The notes under the pieces are model-generated. The model was not told where the DNA came from. It ran no database searches and saw only the letters and a program-made list of their open reading frames with translations. From Clostridium sp. CAG:221 (GTDB lineage Bacteria; Bacillota; Clostridia; Clostridiales; Clostridiaceae), in contig FR883405.1 of assembly GCA_000435835.1 (NCBI GenBank), positions 1 to 64,000 on the forward strand: a stretch of 64,000 bases of DNA. The letters run 5' to 3'. Positions 63,965 through 64,000 of this stretch are shown here, piece after piece (position 1 is the stretch's first letter; the number at the start of each line of letters is the position of its first letter). A program made the translations under genes and the position numbers.

Positions 63965-64000
63965 CTACCTTTAGACTTAAGGTGTGCTATTAATTTTTCA

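Noticed and set aside
1..64000. Prophage, transposon or CRISPR array
   Set aside because: No transposase, integrase, capsid or cas-like protein and no regularly spaced repeats were seen.

Overview
The window comes from a very AT-rich, Gram-positive, spore-forming bacterium, most likely a Clostridium sensu stricto. The evidence is the low G+C coding sequence, strong AGGAGG-type ribosome sites with several TTG/GTG starts, sporulation-associated families (YtaF, a BofC-like protein, a GerMN lipoprotein), sortase-type surface anchors, and the gene order BofC-like / ruvA / ruvB / queA / tgt / yajC / YrzE-like membrane protein, which matches the order known from Bacillus and clostridia. I see no phage, transposase, CRISPR array or conjugative gene. 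The only stable RNA gene is one tRNA-Gln near the right end.

Layout. 1-2.2 kb is a decay zone: gene fragments, an AraC/GyrI-type regulator broken by an in-frame TAG, and a CubicO-type serine hydrolase that appears to have lost an internal segment. 2.2-20 kb carries mostly single-gene units: a CorC/HlyC-type transporter, a nitroreductase, an M32 carboxypeptidase, two APH/choline-kinase-fold kinases, a TetR regulator with a palindromic operator in front of an aldo/keto reductase, a DUF218 membrane protein, two HD-domain proteins, a PilZ protein, a GerMN lipoprotein and several proteins of unknown function. Many are followed by clear hairpin terminators. 20-25.3 kb holds an Rrf2 regulator and two sortase-anchored surface nucleotidases (CpdB-like and UshA-like) with near-identical promoters and repeated CGAA half-sites. 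25.4-32.4 kb has an orphan NarL-type response regulator and then the BofC-ruvAB-queA-tgt-yajC block.

32.5-44.8 kb is dominated by two giant secreted proteins. One is a 2414-residue amylopullulanase with two GH13 catalytic domains. The other is a 1542-residue multidomain PHP-type metallohydrolase ending in a sortase-like signal, with CGAA sites upstream like those of the nucleotidases. 44.8-54.5 kb has ytaF, leucyl aminopeptidase, a DUF4349 lipoprotein, a zinc-ribbon protein, a maltodextrin-type unit (AraC regulator divergent from a sugar acetyltransferase and a GH31 alpha-glucosidase), an M20 amidohydrolase and a small gluzincin-like protein. 54.6-64 kb has a SWIM-SNF2 helicase, an M42 aminopeptidase, a second nitroreductase, a Nat-type ABC exporter, a GNAT acetyltransferase, a small membrane-anchored protein and the tRNA.

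How the genes may work together. Starch could be cut outside the cell by the amylopullulanase and the products hydrolysed inside by the GH31 enzyme. The three surface phosphoesterase-type proteins could form one purine- or phosphate-scavenging regulon, suggested by the shared upstream CGAA sites; this is inference. Function calls rest on motif recognition by eye; no database search was run.
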